Assembly (NCBI RefSeq): GCF_018130385.1
Contig: NZ_JAFCLU010000016.1
Location: forward strand, 110,342-174,341
Source of the DNA: Bradyrhizobium sp. AUGA SZCCT0283
GTDB taxonomy: Bacteria; Pseudomonadota; Alphaproteobacteria; Rhizobiales; Xanthobacteraceae
Length of the DNA stretch: 64,000 nt
Direction of reading: 5' to 3'
A program made the translations under genes and the position numbers. This document shows positions 15,690 through 24,682 of the stretch, piece by piece (the first letter of the stretch is position 1; each line of letters begins with the position of its first letter). The notes below the pieces were generated by a model, which was given only the letters and a program-made list of their open reading frames with translations, searched no databases and was not told the DNA's origin.

Positions 15690-17738
15690 ATGGGACAAGA
15701 CGTCAGAAGTCCCCGAGGTCCACGGTGCATAGCGCTGGTGGGCCCTTTCCAGAGCGGTAAAACCACACTCCTAGAAGCGATATTGGCCCGAACAGGGGCC
15801 ATTAAAAATGCCGGCAGCGTCGATGCCGGAACTTCCGTCGGCGATGCCAGCCCCGAGGCGCGACACCACAAGATGGGCGTCGGCCTCTCCGCCGCCACCA
15901 CCACCTTCATGGGCGATAGTTACACCTTTATCGATTGTCCCGGCTCGATCGAGTTCGCGCATGACATGCGCGCCGCGTTGCCCGCGGTCGATGCTGCGGT
16001 CGTGGTCTGCGAGGCGGACGAGAAGAAGCTGCCGCAACTGCAGATCATCCTGCGTGAGCTCGAGGATCTCGGTATTCCGCGTTTTCTGTTTCTGAACAAG
16101 ATCGACCGCGCCAACAAGCGCATCCGCGAGACGCTGGCGACGCTGCAGCCGGCCTCGCGCGTGCCGCTGGTGCTGCGGCAGATTCCGATCTGGAACGGCG
16201 ACCTGATCGAGGGTTTTGTCGATCTCGCGCTGGAGCGCGCCTTCGTCTACCGCGAACACAAGCCTTCCGAAGTGATCGCGCTGGAAGGCGGCAATCTCGA
16301 CCGCGAGAAGGAAGCGCGCTTCTCGATGTTGGAAAAGCTCGCCGACCACGACGATGCGCTGATGGAGCAGTTGCTGGACGACATCCAGCCGCCGCGTGAC
16401 GCGGTGTTCGACGACCTCGCCCGCGAATTGCGCGAAGGCCTGATCTGCCCGGTGCTGCTGGGCGCCGCGAGCCGCGAAAACGGCGTGCTGCGATTGATGA
16501 AGGCGCTGCGGCATGAAGCACCCGGCGTTGCCGAGACGGCGAAGCGGCTCGGCGTGCCGGCGCAGAAGGAAGCGCTGGCCTATGTGTTCAAGACGCTGCA
16601 TCTGCAGCACGGCGGCAAGCTGTCGCTGACGCGGCTGCTCGCCGGCCATCTCGATGACGGCGCGACGCTGCAATCTTCCTCCGGTGAGGCCGGGCGGGTT
16701 TCCGGCATTCTCGCGGTGAGCGGCGGACACGACACCAAGCGGGCCGCGGCCGAGGCCGGAGACACCATCGCCCTCGGCAAGCTCGACGCGATCAAGACCG
16801 GCGACTCGCTGTCGAGCGGCAAGACCGCGCCGGCCGCGCTCGTGCGCATCGAGCCGACGCCGCCGGTGCTGGCGATGTCGCTCGCGGCGGTCGATCGCAA
16901 GGACGACGTCAAGCTCGGCCAGGCGCTGCTGCGGCTGAACGAGGAGGACCCGTCGCTGTCGATGATCCAGAACCAGCAGACCCACGACATCGTGCTGTGG
17001 GGGCAGGGCGAGATGCATCTGCGCGTCGCACTCGAGCGGCTCAAGGACCGCTTCGGCGTCAACGTCAAATCGCAACCACCCGCGATCGGCTATCAGGAGA
17101 CCATCCGCAAATCGATCACCCAGCGCGGCCGTCACAAGAAGCAGTCCGGCGGCCATGGCCAGTTCGGCGACGTGGTGCTGGAGATCAAGCCGATGCCACG
17201 CGGCTCGGGCTTCGGGTTCGACGAAAAGGTGGTCGGCGGCGCGGTGCCGCGCAACTATATCGGCGCGGTGGAGGAGGGCGTGGTCGACGGCCTTGCGAAG
17301 GGCCCGCTCGGCTTCCCCGTCATCGACGTGCAGGTGACCCTGACCGACGGCTCCTATCACAGCGTCGACTCCTCCGATCTTGCCTTCCGCACCGCGGCGC
17401 GAATCGGCATGAGCGAGGCGCTGCCGCAGTGCCAGCCGGTGCTGCTGGAGCCGATCCACATGGTGGAGATCGTCTGCCCGACGGAGGCGACGGCGAAGAT
17501 CAACGCCATCCTGTCGGCGCGGCGCGGCCAGATTTTGGGCTTCGACACCCGCGACAACTGGCCGGGATGGGATTGCGTCCGCGCCACCATGCCGGAAGCG
17601 GAGATCGGCGACCTGATCGTGGAATTGCGCTCGGCCACCGCCGGCGCCGGCAGCTTTACGCGGGCTTTCGACCGCATGGCCGAAGTCACCGGCCGCGCCG
17701 CCGACCAGATCATCGCCGCGCACCGCGTCGCGGCGTAG
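15690..17738 (+). CDS. Elongation factor G-like translational GTPase (EF-G2 type)
   Basis: 682 residues. The G domain has a P-loop GPFQSGKTT near residue 15, switch II DCPGSIEF and NKID for guanine specificity. Domains II to V follow as in EF-G, with the domain IV loop near GHGQFGDVVLEI. Switch I reads RHHKMGVGLSAATTTF instead of the canonical RGITI form, so this is the EF-G-like paralogue and not the main fusA, which normally sits in the str operon with tuf. Role may be in stress translation or ribosome recycling. AAGGAGG upstream of ATG 15690 decides the start. Confidence 0.85.
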   Translation: MGQDVRSPRGPRCIALVGPFQSGKTTLLEAILARTGAIKNAGSVDAGTSVGDASPEARHHKMGVGLSAATTTFMGDSYTFIDCPGSIEFAHDMRAALPAVDAAVVVCEADEKKLPQLQIILRELEDLGIPRFLFLNKIDRANKRIRETLATLQPASRVPLVLRQIPIWNGDLIEGFVDLALERAFVYREHKPSEVIALEGGNLDREKEARFSMLEKLADHDDALMEQLLDDIQPPRDAVFDDLARELREGLICPVLLGAASRENGVLRLMKALRHEAPGVAETAKRLGVPAQKEALAYVFKTLHLQHGGKLSLTRLLAGHLDDGATLQSSSGEAGRVSGILAVSGGHDTKRAAAEAGDTIALGKLDAIKTGDSLSSGKTAPAALVRIEPTPPVLAMSLAAVDRKDDVKLGQALLRLNEEDPSLSMIQNQQTHDIVLWGQGEMHLRVALERLKDRFGVNVKSQPPAIGYQETIRKSITQRGRHKKQSGGHGQFGDVVLEIKPMPRGSGFGFDEKVVGGAVPRNYIGAVEEGVVDGLAKGPLGFPVIDVQVTLTDGSYHSVDSSDLAFRTAARIGMSEALPQCQPVLLEPIHMVEIVCPTEATAKINAILSARRGQILGFDTRDNWPGWDCVRATMPEAEIGDLIVELRSATAGAGSFTRAFDRMAEVTGRAADQIIAAHRVAA

Positions 17739-17824
17739 TTAACGGCGGGACGCCGCGGCCTTGGCCGGCCGCGGTGGTTGGCGTTCGGCTTGACACACCC
17801 CAAGGGAAGATAAATTGATCGTCG

Positions 17825-17845
17825 TGGCCGGGTTGATCCCGGCCA
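17825..17845. terminator. Hairpin TGGCCGGG-TTGAT-CCCGGCCA between EF-G-like gene and aroE
   Basis: Perfect 8-bp arms and no T tract. It lies in the aroE leader 26 bases before the GTG start, so it may attenuate or mark a repeat insertion. A weak TTGACA (17790) is seen upstream. Confidence 0.4.
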
Positions 17846-17870
17846 TCGACGTCTTTGAGGAGTTGTTGCC

Positions 17871-18704
17871 GTGCCTAAACCCCCCGCCGCCTGCCTGATC
17901 GGATGGCCGGCCGCGCATTCGCGCTCGCCGCTGATCCATCATTACTGGCTGCGGACGCTCGGCATCGAGGGCGGCTATGTCATCGAGGCGGTGCCGCCCG
18001 ACGAGTTCAAGGATTTCATCTTCCGGCTGTCGCTGCGCGGCTTCGTCGGCGCCAACGTCACCATTCCGCACAAGGAGCGCGCGCTTTCGCTGTCGAAGCC
18101 GGACGCGCGCGCCCGCGCGGTCGGCGCGGCCAACACGCTGTGGTTCGAGAATGGCGAGCTCTGCTCGACCAACACGGACGTCGAGGGTTTTATCAACAAT
18201 CTCGACGCCTGCGCTGATGGATGGGACAGGTGCGAGGATGCGCTGGTGCTCGGCGCTGGCGGTTCGGCGCGCGCGGTGGTGTTCGGATTGCTCGACCGTG
18301 GCATCAAGCGCGTGCACCTCGCCAACCGCACCATGGAGCGCGCCCGCGCGCTGGCGGACCAATTCGGCGCGAGCGTTCTGCCGGTGGCGTGGGATGCGCT
18401 CGGCGATCTGCTGCCGCGCGTCGGGCTGCTGGTGAATACGACCTCGCTCGGCATGAAGGGGCAGCCGCCGCTCGAACTCGATGTCGGGCGGTTGCCGCCA
18501 CACGCTGTCGTCGCCGATCTCGTCTACGTGCCGCTCGACACGCCGCTGCTGACGGCGTCACGCGCGCGCGGACTGAAGACCGCCGACGGGCTCGGCATGC
18601 TGTTGCACCAGGCGGTGCGCGGCTTCGAATTGTGGTTCGGCCGGCGCCCCGAGGTGACGGCGGAGCTTCGTGCGCTGGTCGAGGCCGATCTCACGAATAC
18701 ATGA
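17871..18704 (+). CDS. aroE: Shikimate dehydrogenase
   Basis: 277 residues from GTG 17871 with GAGGAG upstream. It reduces 3-dehydroshikimate to shikimate with NADPH in aromatic amino-acid synthesis. SRSPLIHHYW binds shikimate, the catalytic Lys68 lies in NVTIPHKE, and the partner Asp lies in NTDVEGF near 104. The dinucleotide loop is VLGAGGSARA and the basic NRT specifies NADPH. GLGMLLHQAVRGFELWFG is the usual C-terminal block. In many relatives coaE and dnaQ follow; here two exported proteins do. Confidence 0.95.
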   Translation: MPKPPAACLIGWPAAHSRSPLIHHYWLRTLGIEGGYVIEAVPPDEFKDFIFRLSLRGFVGANVTIPHKERALSLSKPDARARAVGAANTLWFENGELCSTNTDVEGFINNLDACADGWDRCEDALVLGAGGSARAVVFGLLDRGIKRVHLANRTMERARALADQFGASVLPVAWDALGDLLPRVGLLVNTTSLGMKGQPPLELDVGRLPPHAVVADLVYVPLDTPLLTASRARGLKTADGLGMLLHQAVRGFELWFGRRPEVTAELRALVEADLTNT

Positions 18705-18791
18705 TCGGTTGATCGCGGAGTCTTGAGCCGGAATTTTTTTGAAAGACCGGGGTCAATGGTTAGGTCAGTGCCGCCACCGGAGATTCCCGAC

Positions 18792-19418
18792 ATGTCCGTC
18801 AGTCGCTTTCAATTCGTTCGCCCGCTTGCCGCCATAGCGATGGTCGCGGGCTCGACGCTTTACGCGATCGCCCAGCAGCCGCCCACGCCGACACGCGTTC
18901 GCGGCACCATCGAAGCCGTCGATGGCGATGTGCTGGCCGTGAAGTCGCGTGGCGGCGAAGACGTCAGGCTGCATATGACCGGCGATCTCAGGGTCGTGGG
19001 GATCAGCAAAATCTCCTTGTCGGACATCAAGGTCGGTTCCTTCATCGGCACCACCACGGTGCCGGGGCCGGACGGCAGCCAGAACGCTGTCGAGGTGCAT
19101 GTGTTTCCGGAAGCCATGCGCGGCACCGGCGAGGGGTCGCGGCCCTATGATCTCCGCCCTAACTCCACCATGACCAACGCCACGGTGGCGGAGTCCGTGG
19201 TCGGCAATGACGGTCACACCCTGATGATCAAGTACAAGGACGGCGAGAAGAAAGTCGTAGTCTCACCGGAGACGCCGGTCGTGACCTACGTTCCCGCCGA
19301 CAAGTCCGACCTCAAGCCCGGCGCCAAGGTGATCGCCTTCATGAAGAAGCTGCCGGACGGCTCGTTCGAAACCAACCGCGTCAGCGTGGGCCGCGAGGGG
19401 CTGACCCCGCCGATGTGA
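18792..19418 (+). CDS. Exported OB-like (DUF5666-like) protein, copy 1
   Basis: 208 residues with an N-terminal signal peptide (ends AIAQQ). The mature protein begins RVRGTIEAVDGDVLAVKSRGGEDVRLHM, a beta-rich stretch resembling DUF5666 domains, then a conserved RPNSTMTNATVAE and KYKDGEKKVVV. Assignment to DUF5666 is tentative. It is a full-length tandem paralogue of the next gene. Start 18792 has GGAG ten bases upstream; 18723 would add a non-conserved leader. Function unknown; periplasmic. Confidence 0.7.
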   Translation: MSVSRFQFVRPLAAIAMVAGSTLYAIAQQPPTPTRVRGTIEAVDGDVLAVKSRGGEDVRLHMTGDLRVVGISKISLSDIKVGSFIGTTTVPGPDGSQNAVEVHVFPEAMRGTGEGSRPYDLRPNSTMTNATVAESVVGNDGHTLMIKYKDGEKKVVVSPETPVVTYVPADKSDLKPGAKVIAFMKKLPDGSFETNRVSVGREGLTPPM

Positions 19419-19495
19419 TCTCGCCTCGTGGAATAGCACCTCCCGTGCGGTGTTTGAGTTGAGTTGGGCGCCAAATACACCTCGGGAGGAATACC

Positions 19496-20122
19496 ATGCT
19501 GAAATCTTCTTCACGGCCGCGGATGCTCGCGGCCTCGCTGGCCTTTGTCACGCTGCTCGGATCGGTGGCGTGGGCGCAGCAGCCGCCGACGGTTCGAATT
19601 CGCGGTACCATCGAGGCCGTAGATCTGCCCATGCTGTCGATCAAATCGCGCGAGGGCACCGACATGAAGGTGCGCGTCACCGACAATGTCGCGGTGTTCG
19701 GCGTCGCCAAGACCGAACTGTCGGAGATCAAGGAAGGCTCCTATATCGGCGTCACCGCAATGCCGGAGCCGGACGGCACCCAGAAGGCGGTCGCGGTGCA
19801 TATCTTCCCTGAAAACCAGCGCGGCGCGGCCGAAGGTTTCCGGCCCTGGGATCAGCGGCCGAACTCGACCATGACCAATGCCACCGTCGCCCAGACGGTG
19901 AAGGGCACCGACGGCCAGAACATCCTGGTCAAATACAAGGACGGCGAAAAGAAGGTCGTGGTGCCGGAGGGGACGCCGATCGTCACCTTCGTCGCCGGTG
20001 ACAAGTCCGAACTGAAGCCGGGCGCCAAGGTGATTATCTTCAGCGCGGTGAAGAAGGACGATGGCACGCTGGAAGCCAATCGCGTCAATGTCGGCCGCGA
20101 CGGAATTACGCCGCCGATGTGA
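19496..20122 (+). CDS. Exported OB-like (DUF5666-like) protein, copy 2
   Basis: 208 residues, signal peptide ending AWAQQ. It aligns end to end with the preceding gene: RGTIEAVD, EIKEGSYIGVTAMPEPDGTQKAVAVHIFPE, RPNSTMTNATVAQ, KYKDGEKKVVVPEGTPIV and a terminal GITPPM. GGGAGGAA stands upstream of the ATG. The conserved HVFPE and NSTMTNATV motifs hint at a binding surface, but no activity can be named. A 77-base spacer separates the two copies, so they may be one transcript. Confidence 0.7.
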   Translation: MLKSSSRPRMLAASLAFVTLLGSVAWAQQPPTVRIRGTIEAVDLPMLSIKSREGTDMKVRVTDNVAVFGVAKTELSEIKEGSYIGVTAMPEPDGTQKAVAVHIFPENQRGAAEGFRPWDQRPNSTMTNATVAQTVKGTDGQNILVKYKDGEKKVVVPEGTPIVTFVAGDKSELKPGAKVIIFSAVKKDDGTLEANRVNVGRDGITPPM

Positions 20123-20150
20123 GGTGAGAGCGCAGCTCTCTCAACGGGTT

Positions 20151-20188
20151 GTCCCCGCCTTGTGCGCAATTGCGCACAAGGCGGGGAC
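20151..20188. terminator. 38-bp perfect palindrome, bidirectional terminator
   Basis: GTCCCCGCCTTGTGCGCAA is followed directly by its reverse complement. It lies between convergent genes. The core TGTGCGCAATTGCGCACA recurs at 55156-55192. Confidence 0.75.
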
Positions 20189-20211
20189 GACGATAGAGCT
20201 TCGCTGCTTCC

Positions 20212-21348
20212 TCACACCGCCAGCACGTTATCGTCGATCTCGGCGATCGTGTTGACGCCGCACAATCCCATGGTGGTCAGCATTTCCTTGGCGATGATGT
20301 CGAGCGCCTTGGCGACGCCGGCCTGTCCGCCGGCGCCCAGGCCGTAGGCGTAGGCGCGGCCGATCATGCAGGATTTGGCGCCGAGCGCGAGCGCGCGCAC
20401 CACGTCCTGGCCGGAGCGGATGCCGCCGTCGAACATGATCTCCATCTTCGAGCCGACGGCGTCGACGATCTCGGGCAGCACCTCGATGGAAGACGGCGCG
20501 CCGTCGAGCTGGCGGCCGCCATGGTTGGACACGACAAGCGCCTGCGCGCCGGTCTTGGCCGCGATCTCGGCGTCCTCGACGTCGAGAATGCCTTTCAGGA
20601 TCAGCTTGCCCGGCCAGATCGAGCGGATCCAGTCGATGTCCTTCCAGTTCAGCGAGGTATCGAACTGCGACGCCGTCCATTCCGACAGTTTTGTGAGATC
20701 CTCGGTGCCTTTGACGTGGCCGACGATGTTGCCGAAGCTGCGGCGCTTGCCGCGCAGCACGCCGGCGACCCATGACGGCTTGCTGGCGAAGTCGAGCAGT
20801 TTCGACAGCGACCATTCCGGCGGCACCGACATGCCGTTCTTGATGTCCTGGTGACGCTGCCCGATCACCTGCAGGTCGACGGTCAGCACCAGCGCCGAGC
20901 ATTTCGCCGCGATCGCGCGCTCGATCAACGCCTTGATGAAGCCGCGGTCTTTCATCACGTAGAGCTGGAACCAGAACGGCTTGTCGACGCTGGCGGCGAT
21001 ATCCTCGATCGAGCAGATCGACATCGTGCTCTGGGTAAAGGGAATGCCGGCGGCCTGGGCGGCGCGGCAGGCATGAATCTCGCCGTCGCCATGCTGCATG
21101 CCGAGCAGGCCGACCGGCGCGAGGATCAACGGCATCGCGGCCGGCTCGCCGAGGATCGTGGTGGAAAGATCGCGCTTGGAGACGTCGACCAGGATGCGCT
21201 GGCGGAACTTGATCTGCTGCAGATCCTCGGAGTTGGCGCGCAGCGTGTCCTCGGTGTAGGAGCCGCGGTCGGTGTAGTCGAAAAACGCCTTGGGAACCCG
21301 GCGCTTGTGCAACTGGCGCAGATCCTCAATGCAGGTGATGTGCTTCAT
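20212..21348 (-). CDS. FMN-dependent alpha-hydroxy-acid dehydrogenase (L-lactate dehydrogenase-like)
   Basis: 378 residues, full TIM barrel of the LldD / glycolate oxidase family. It oxidises L-2-hydroxy acids such as lactate, passing electrons from FMN to quinone or oxygen. APVGLLGMQHGDGE, QSTMSICSIED, FQLYVMKDRGF, the catalytic histidine in SNHGGRQLDGA and the phosphate loop DGGIRSGQDV are all present. A paralogue is at 57848-59065. No lactate permease or LldR regulator is adjacent, so the physiological acid is uncertain. Confidence 0.9.
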   Translation of the reverse strand: MKHITCIEDLRQLHKRRVPKAFFDYTDRGSYTEDTLRANSEDLQQIKFRQRILVDVSKRDLSTTILGEPAAMPLILAPVGLLGMQHGDGEIHACRAAQAAGIPFTQSTMSICSIEDIAASVDKPFWFQLYVMKDRGFIKALIERAIAAKCSALVLTVDLQVIGQRHQDIKNGMSVPPEWSLSKLLDFASKPSWVAGVLRGKRRSFGNIVGHVKGTEDLTKLSEWTASQFDTSLNWKDIDWIRSIWPGKLILKGILDVEDAEIAAKTGAQALVVSNHGGRQLDGAPSSIEVLPEIVDAVGSKMEIMFDGGIRSGQDVVRALALGAKSCMIGRAYAYGLGAGGQAGVAKALDIIAKEMLTTMGLCGVNTIAEIDDNVLAV

Positions 21349-21457
21349 GGACGTCCCGGCCTCTTCTTGAATTTCTTCGCTGCGTTGTCATCTAGCACGG
21401 TTGGAAGGCCAGCCAAATCGCATCTCGTAGGCACCTTCCGGAGCGGAGGGACACCCC

Positions 21458-21652
21458 ATGACCGGACCGCGCACTGTTTCCAGTCCCGACGCCCGCGCCA
21501 AGGATCGCGAAGACAAGGATCGCGAGGAAAAGCGCCGGCTGGACGACGCCCTGGAGGAAGGTCTGGAAGAGACCTTTCCGGCCTCCGACCCGGTCAATGT
21601 CACCCAGCCGCCGCCTTCGAAGGGCGACCACCACGTCAAGCGGGGGAACTAG
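21458..21652 (+). CDS. Small charged protein with FPASDPVNVTQPP motif
   Basis: 64 residues, highly charged N-terminal half (RAKDREDKDREEKRRLDDAL) that may be helical, then a conserved-looking EETFPASDPVNVTQPP tail. Similar short proteins are frequent in rhizobial genomes, with no function known. GGAGGGA lies nine bases before the ATG. It stands alone between two convergent/divergent neighbours. Confidence 0.7.
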   Translation: MTGPRTVSSPDARAKDREDKDREEKRRLDDALEEGLEETFPASDPVNVTQPPPSKGDHHVKRGN

Positions 21653-21664
21653 CGCGCCGGTGCG

Positions 21665-21866
21665 GGACACGCATTCGCGAAAAAATTTAATTATACCAAG
21701 TGCTTATATGCTAGCCGCGGTTGCCCATAGCCGTAATGATTAATCATATTTTTTGAAGTCATTTTAGCCGCCGAGGGATTATAACCCATGCACGCTACGA
21801 TGGAGGGCGTTCGGGGATTCGTGGCCGTGATGGCCTTAAAGAAGACCTGGAATGGCTGGGGGTCAC
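21665..21866 (+). promoter_or_regulatory. AT-rich leader of glmM with palindrome ATGATTAATCAT
   Basis: This is one of the few AT-rich stretches in the window (AAAAAATTTAATTATACC, then a 12-bp perfect palindrome at 21736-21747 and a T run). It likely carries the glmM promoter. No coding frame with protein features is present before 21867. Confidence 0.4.
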
Positions 21867-23213
21867 ATGAGCCGCAAATATTTCGGTACCGACGGAATTC
21901 GGGGCCGTGCCAATGGTCTGATTACCCCGGAGCTCGCGCTCAAGGTGGGGCAGGCGGCCGGCCTGGTGTTTCAGCGCGGCGAGCATCGCCACCGCGTCGT
22001 GATCGGCAAGGACACCCGGCTCTCCGGCTACATGATCGAATACGCCATGGTGGCCGGCTTTACCTCGGTCGGCATGGACGTGCTGCTGCTCGGCCCGATG
22101 CCGACGCCGGCGGTTGCGATGCTGACCAAGTCGATGCGTGCCGATCTCGGCGTGATGATTTCGGCTTCCCACAATCTGTTCGAGGACAACGGCATCAAGC
22201 TGTTCGGCCCGCAGGGCTTCAAATTGTCCGACGATGTCGAAAAGCAGATCGAGCAACTGCTCGACGAGCCGATCGACCGCCGTCTGGCGCAGAGCGCCAG
22301 CCTGGGGCGCGCCCGCCGCATAGACGGCGTGCATGACCGCTACATCGAATTCGCCAAGCGCACGCTGCCGCGCGAACTCTCGCTCGACGGCCTTCGCGTC
22401 GTGATCGATTGCGCGCACGGCGCCGCCTACAAGGTGGTGCCGGAAGCGCTGTGGGAATTGGGCGCGGACGTCATCGCGATCGGCGTCGAACCCGACGGAT
22501 TCAACATCAACAAGGAATGCGGCTCGACCTCGCCGGAAGCGCTGGCGAAAAAGGTGCGCGAGATGCGCGCCGATATCGGCATCGCGCTCGACGGCGACGC
22601 CGATCGCGTCATCCTGGTCGACGAGCGCGGCCATGTGGTCGACGGCGACCAGTTGCTCGCGGTGATCGCGCAAAGCTGGAAGGACGACGGCCGTCTCGCC
22701 AGGCCCGGCATCGTCGCCACCGTGATGTCCAACCTCGGGCTCGAGCGCTTTCTCGAAGGGCAGGGCATCGGCATGGTGCGCACGCCGGTCGGCGATCGCT
22801 ACGTGCTCGAGCAGATGCTCAAGCAGGGCTACAATCTCGGCGGCGAGCCTTCGGGCCATATCATTCTCTCCGACTACGCCACGACAGGCGACGGCTTTGT
22901 CGCCGCACTGCAGGTGCTGGCCGTGGTGCAAAAGCTTCGCCGTCCGGTGTCGGAAGTCTGCCACCGTTTCGATCCGCTGCCGCAGATCCTGAAGAACGTG
23001 CGCTACCGCTCCGGCAAGCCGCTCGACCATGCCGAGGTGAAATCGGCGATCATGGACGGCGAGAATCGCCTCAACGGCCACGGCCGGCTCTTGGTCCGTT
23101 CGTCCGGCACCGAGTCTGTGATCCGCGTGATGGGCGAGGGCGACGACCGCATCCTGGTCGAGGACGTCGTCGATCAGATCGTCACCGCGCTCGGCCACGC
23201 CGCGGCGGCATAA
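21867..23213 (+). CDS. glmM: Phosphoglucosamine mutase
   Basis: 448 residues. It converts glucosamine-6-phosphate to glucosamine-1-phosphate for UDP-GlcNAc, hence peptidoglycan and LPS. The phosphoserine is Ser101 in ISASHN; the Mg site is DGDADR near 242; the sugar loop is GEPSGHI and the phosphate loop RSSGTESVIRVM. N-terminal YFGTDGIRG is diagnostic. ATG 21867 gives MSRKYFGTDG and follows GGGGGTCAC; the in-frame 21852 ATG is less likely. In many relatives ftsH-folP precede it; here it is alone. Confidence 0.96.
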   Translation: MSRKYFGTDGIRGRANGLITPELALKVGQAAGLVFQRGEHRHRVVIGKDTRLSGYMIEYAMVAGFTSVGMDVLLLGPMPTPAVAMLTKSMRADLGVMISASHNLFEDNGIKLFGPQGFKLSDDVEKQIEQLLDEPIDRRLAQSASLGRARRIDGVHDRYIEFAKRTLPRELSLDGLRVVIDCAHGAAYKVVPEALWELGADVIAIGVEPDGFNINKECGSTSPEALAKKVREMRADIGIALDGDADRVILVDERGHVVDGDQLLAVIAQSWKDDGRLARPGIVATVMSNLGLERFLEGQGIGMVRTPVGDRYVLEQMLKQGYNLGGEPSGHIILSDYATTGDGFVAALQVLAVVQKLRRPVSEVCHRFDPLPQILKNVRYRSGKPLDHAEVKSAIMDGENRLNGHGRLLVRSSGTESVIRVMGEGDDRILVEDVVDQIVTALGHAAAA

Positions 23214-23359
23214 GCGCGTTTTATTTTGATGGCGCAGGATCGTTGATCGGTGGTGTGGCAACGCATCGCAGCCATAAGCTATTGATGCTGGTCGCGACGA
23301 TGGCCCGGCCGTAGAACACCACACATTGCCTGCCCGCGATTCTTTTCGGGAATGCGCCC

Positions 23360-24622
23360 TTGAACAAGCCCGTCATCGTCTCAGAGGAAACGACGACCGC
23401 GCCGGTGGTCGTGCTGGACGCGACGCCAAGCCGTGCCGCCAAGGCGGCTGTCGCGGGACCGGCCTATGTCGTGCTGGCCGGCATCAGCTTCTCGCATTTC
23501 CTCAACGACACCATGCAGTCGTTGATCGCTTCGGTCTATCCGATCCTGAAGGATGCTTACGCGCTGGACTACGGGCAGATCGGCATGATCACGCTGGCGT
23601 TCCAGTTCACTGCGTCGCTGCTGCAGCCGCTGGTCGGGCATTTCACCGACAAGAAGGCGCAGCCGTTCTCGCTTGCGATCGGCATGGGCTTCACCTTCTT
23701 TGGCTTGCTGCTCTTGAGCGTCGCGGCGCGCTATCCCGTCATCCTGATCGCAGCCGCGCTGGTCGGCCTCGGCTCGGCGGTGTTCCATCCGGAGTCGGCG
23801 CGGATCGCGCGCCTCGCCTCGGGCGGCCGCTACGGCTTCGCGCAATCGGTGTTTCAACTCGGCGGCAGTTTTGGCACGTCGATGGGACCGGTGCTGGCGG
23901 CGCTGATCGTGGTGCCGTTCGGCCAGCCCTCGATCGCCTGGTTTTCATCGATCGCGTTTCTGGCGATCGTGATCCTGTGGCGGATCGGCGCCTGGTACAA
24001 GCCGCAGATCGCGACGAAGAAGTCGGCTGCGGTGGAACGTCATCCGGACCTGCCGGATTCCCGGCGCGTCAGGATCGCGCTCGCGGTGCTGGTCGCGCTG
24101 CTGTTCTCAAAACAGCTCTACGTGTCGAGCCTGTCGAGCTATTACATCTTCTATCTGATCGACAAGTTTCAGGTGTCGACGCAGGCGGCCCAGCTCTACC
24201 TCTTCCTCTTTCTCGCCGCCAATGCAGCGGGCGCGTTCTTCGGCGGGCCGCTCGGTGATCGCTTCGGCCGCCAATACGTCATCTGGTTCTCGATAGCAGG
24301 CGCGCTGCCGTTCACGCTGGCGCTGCCCTATGCCGGCCTGTTCGCCAGCGCCGTGCTGACGATATTCATCGGCCTGATTATTTCCTCGGCGACATCCTCA
24401 ATCATTGTGTTCGCGCAGGAGCTGATGCCGCACCGCTTCGGGATGATCTCGGGCGTGTTCTTCGGCGTCGCCTTCGGCATCGGCGGACTTGGCGCCGCCG
24501 TGCTCGGCAAGCTTGCCGATCACACCGGGATCGCGTTCGTCTATCATCTCTGCGCGTTCCTGCCCGCGCTCGGCCTGCTCGCGGTGTTCCTGCCGAAGAT
24601 TAGGCAGGCGAATAGCGAATAG
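23360..24622 (+). CDS. MFS transporter, fosmidomycin-resistance (Fsr) type
   Basis: 420 residues with twelve hydrophobic spans. The opening SHFLNDTMQSLIASVYPILKDAY and GLGSAVFHPESARIA match Fsr-like exporters. The loop GHFTDKKAQP is the MFS motif A between TM2 and TM3, and GPLGDRFGRQYVIW is its repeat. It likely exports a small toxic compound from the inner membrane. The start is TTG 23360 with GGGAA upstream; no suitable ATG precedes the first span. The last codons and stop lie inside the repeat at 24607-24682. Confidence 0.85.
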   Translation: MNKPVIVSEETTTAPVVVLDATPSRAAKAAVAGPAYVVLAGISFSHFLNDTMQSLIASVYPILKDAYALDYGQIGMITLAFQFTASLLQPLVGHFTDKKAQPFSLAIGMGFTFFGLLLLSVAARYPVILIAAALVGLGSAVFHPESARIARLASGGRYGFAQSVFQLGGSFGTSMGPVLAALIVVPFGQPSIAWFSSIAFLAIVILWRIGAWYKPQIATKKSAAVERHPDLPDSRRVRIALAVLVALLFSKQLYVSSLSSYYIFYLIDKFQVSTQAAQLYLFLFLAANAAGAFFGGPLGDRFGRQYVIWFSIAGALPFTLALPYAGLFASAVLTIFIGLIISSATSSIIVFAQELMPHRFGMISGVFFGVAFGIGGLGAAVLGKLADHTGIAFVYHLCAFLPALGLLAVFLPKIRQANSE

Positions 24623-24682
24623 GGAGTGGCGAGTAGTGCGCAGGAAATGAGGTGCTTCTCTCCTCGCCATTCGCTATTCGCC
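24607..24682. repeat. Short inverted repeat overlapping the end of the MFS gene
   Basis: GGCGAATAGCGAAT (24607-24620) and ATTCGCTATTCGCC (24669-24682) are exact complements, with further GAGTGGCGAGTAG-type half-repeats between and after. The left arm encodes the last residues and stop codon of the MFS protein. Confidence 0.7.

Noticed and set aside
15771..17723. 650-codon antisense frame over the EF-G-like gene
   Set aside because: Shadow frame of high-GC coding DNA; composition is Arg/His/Ala-rich without domains, while the plus strand is a clear GTPase.
17790..17816. Sigma70-like promoter TTGACA...TAAATT before aroE
   Set aside because: Spacing is only 15 bases and the -10 is weak; mentioned but not listed as a feature.
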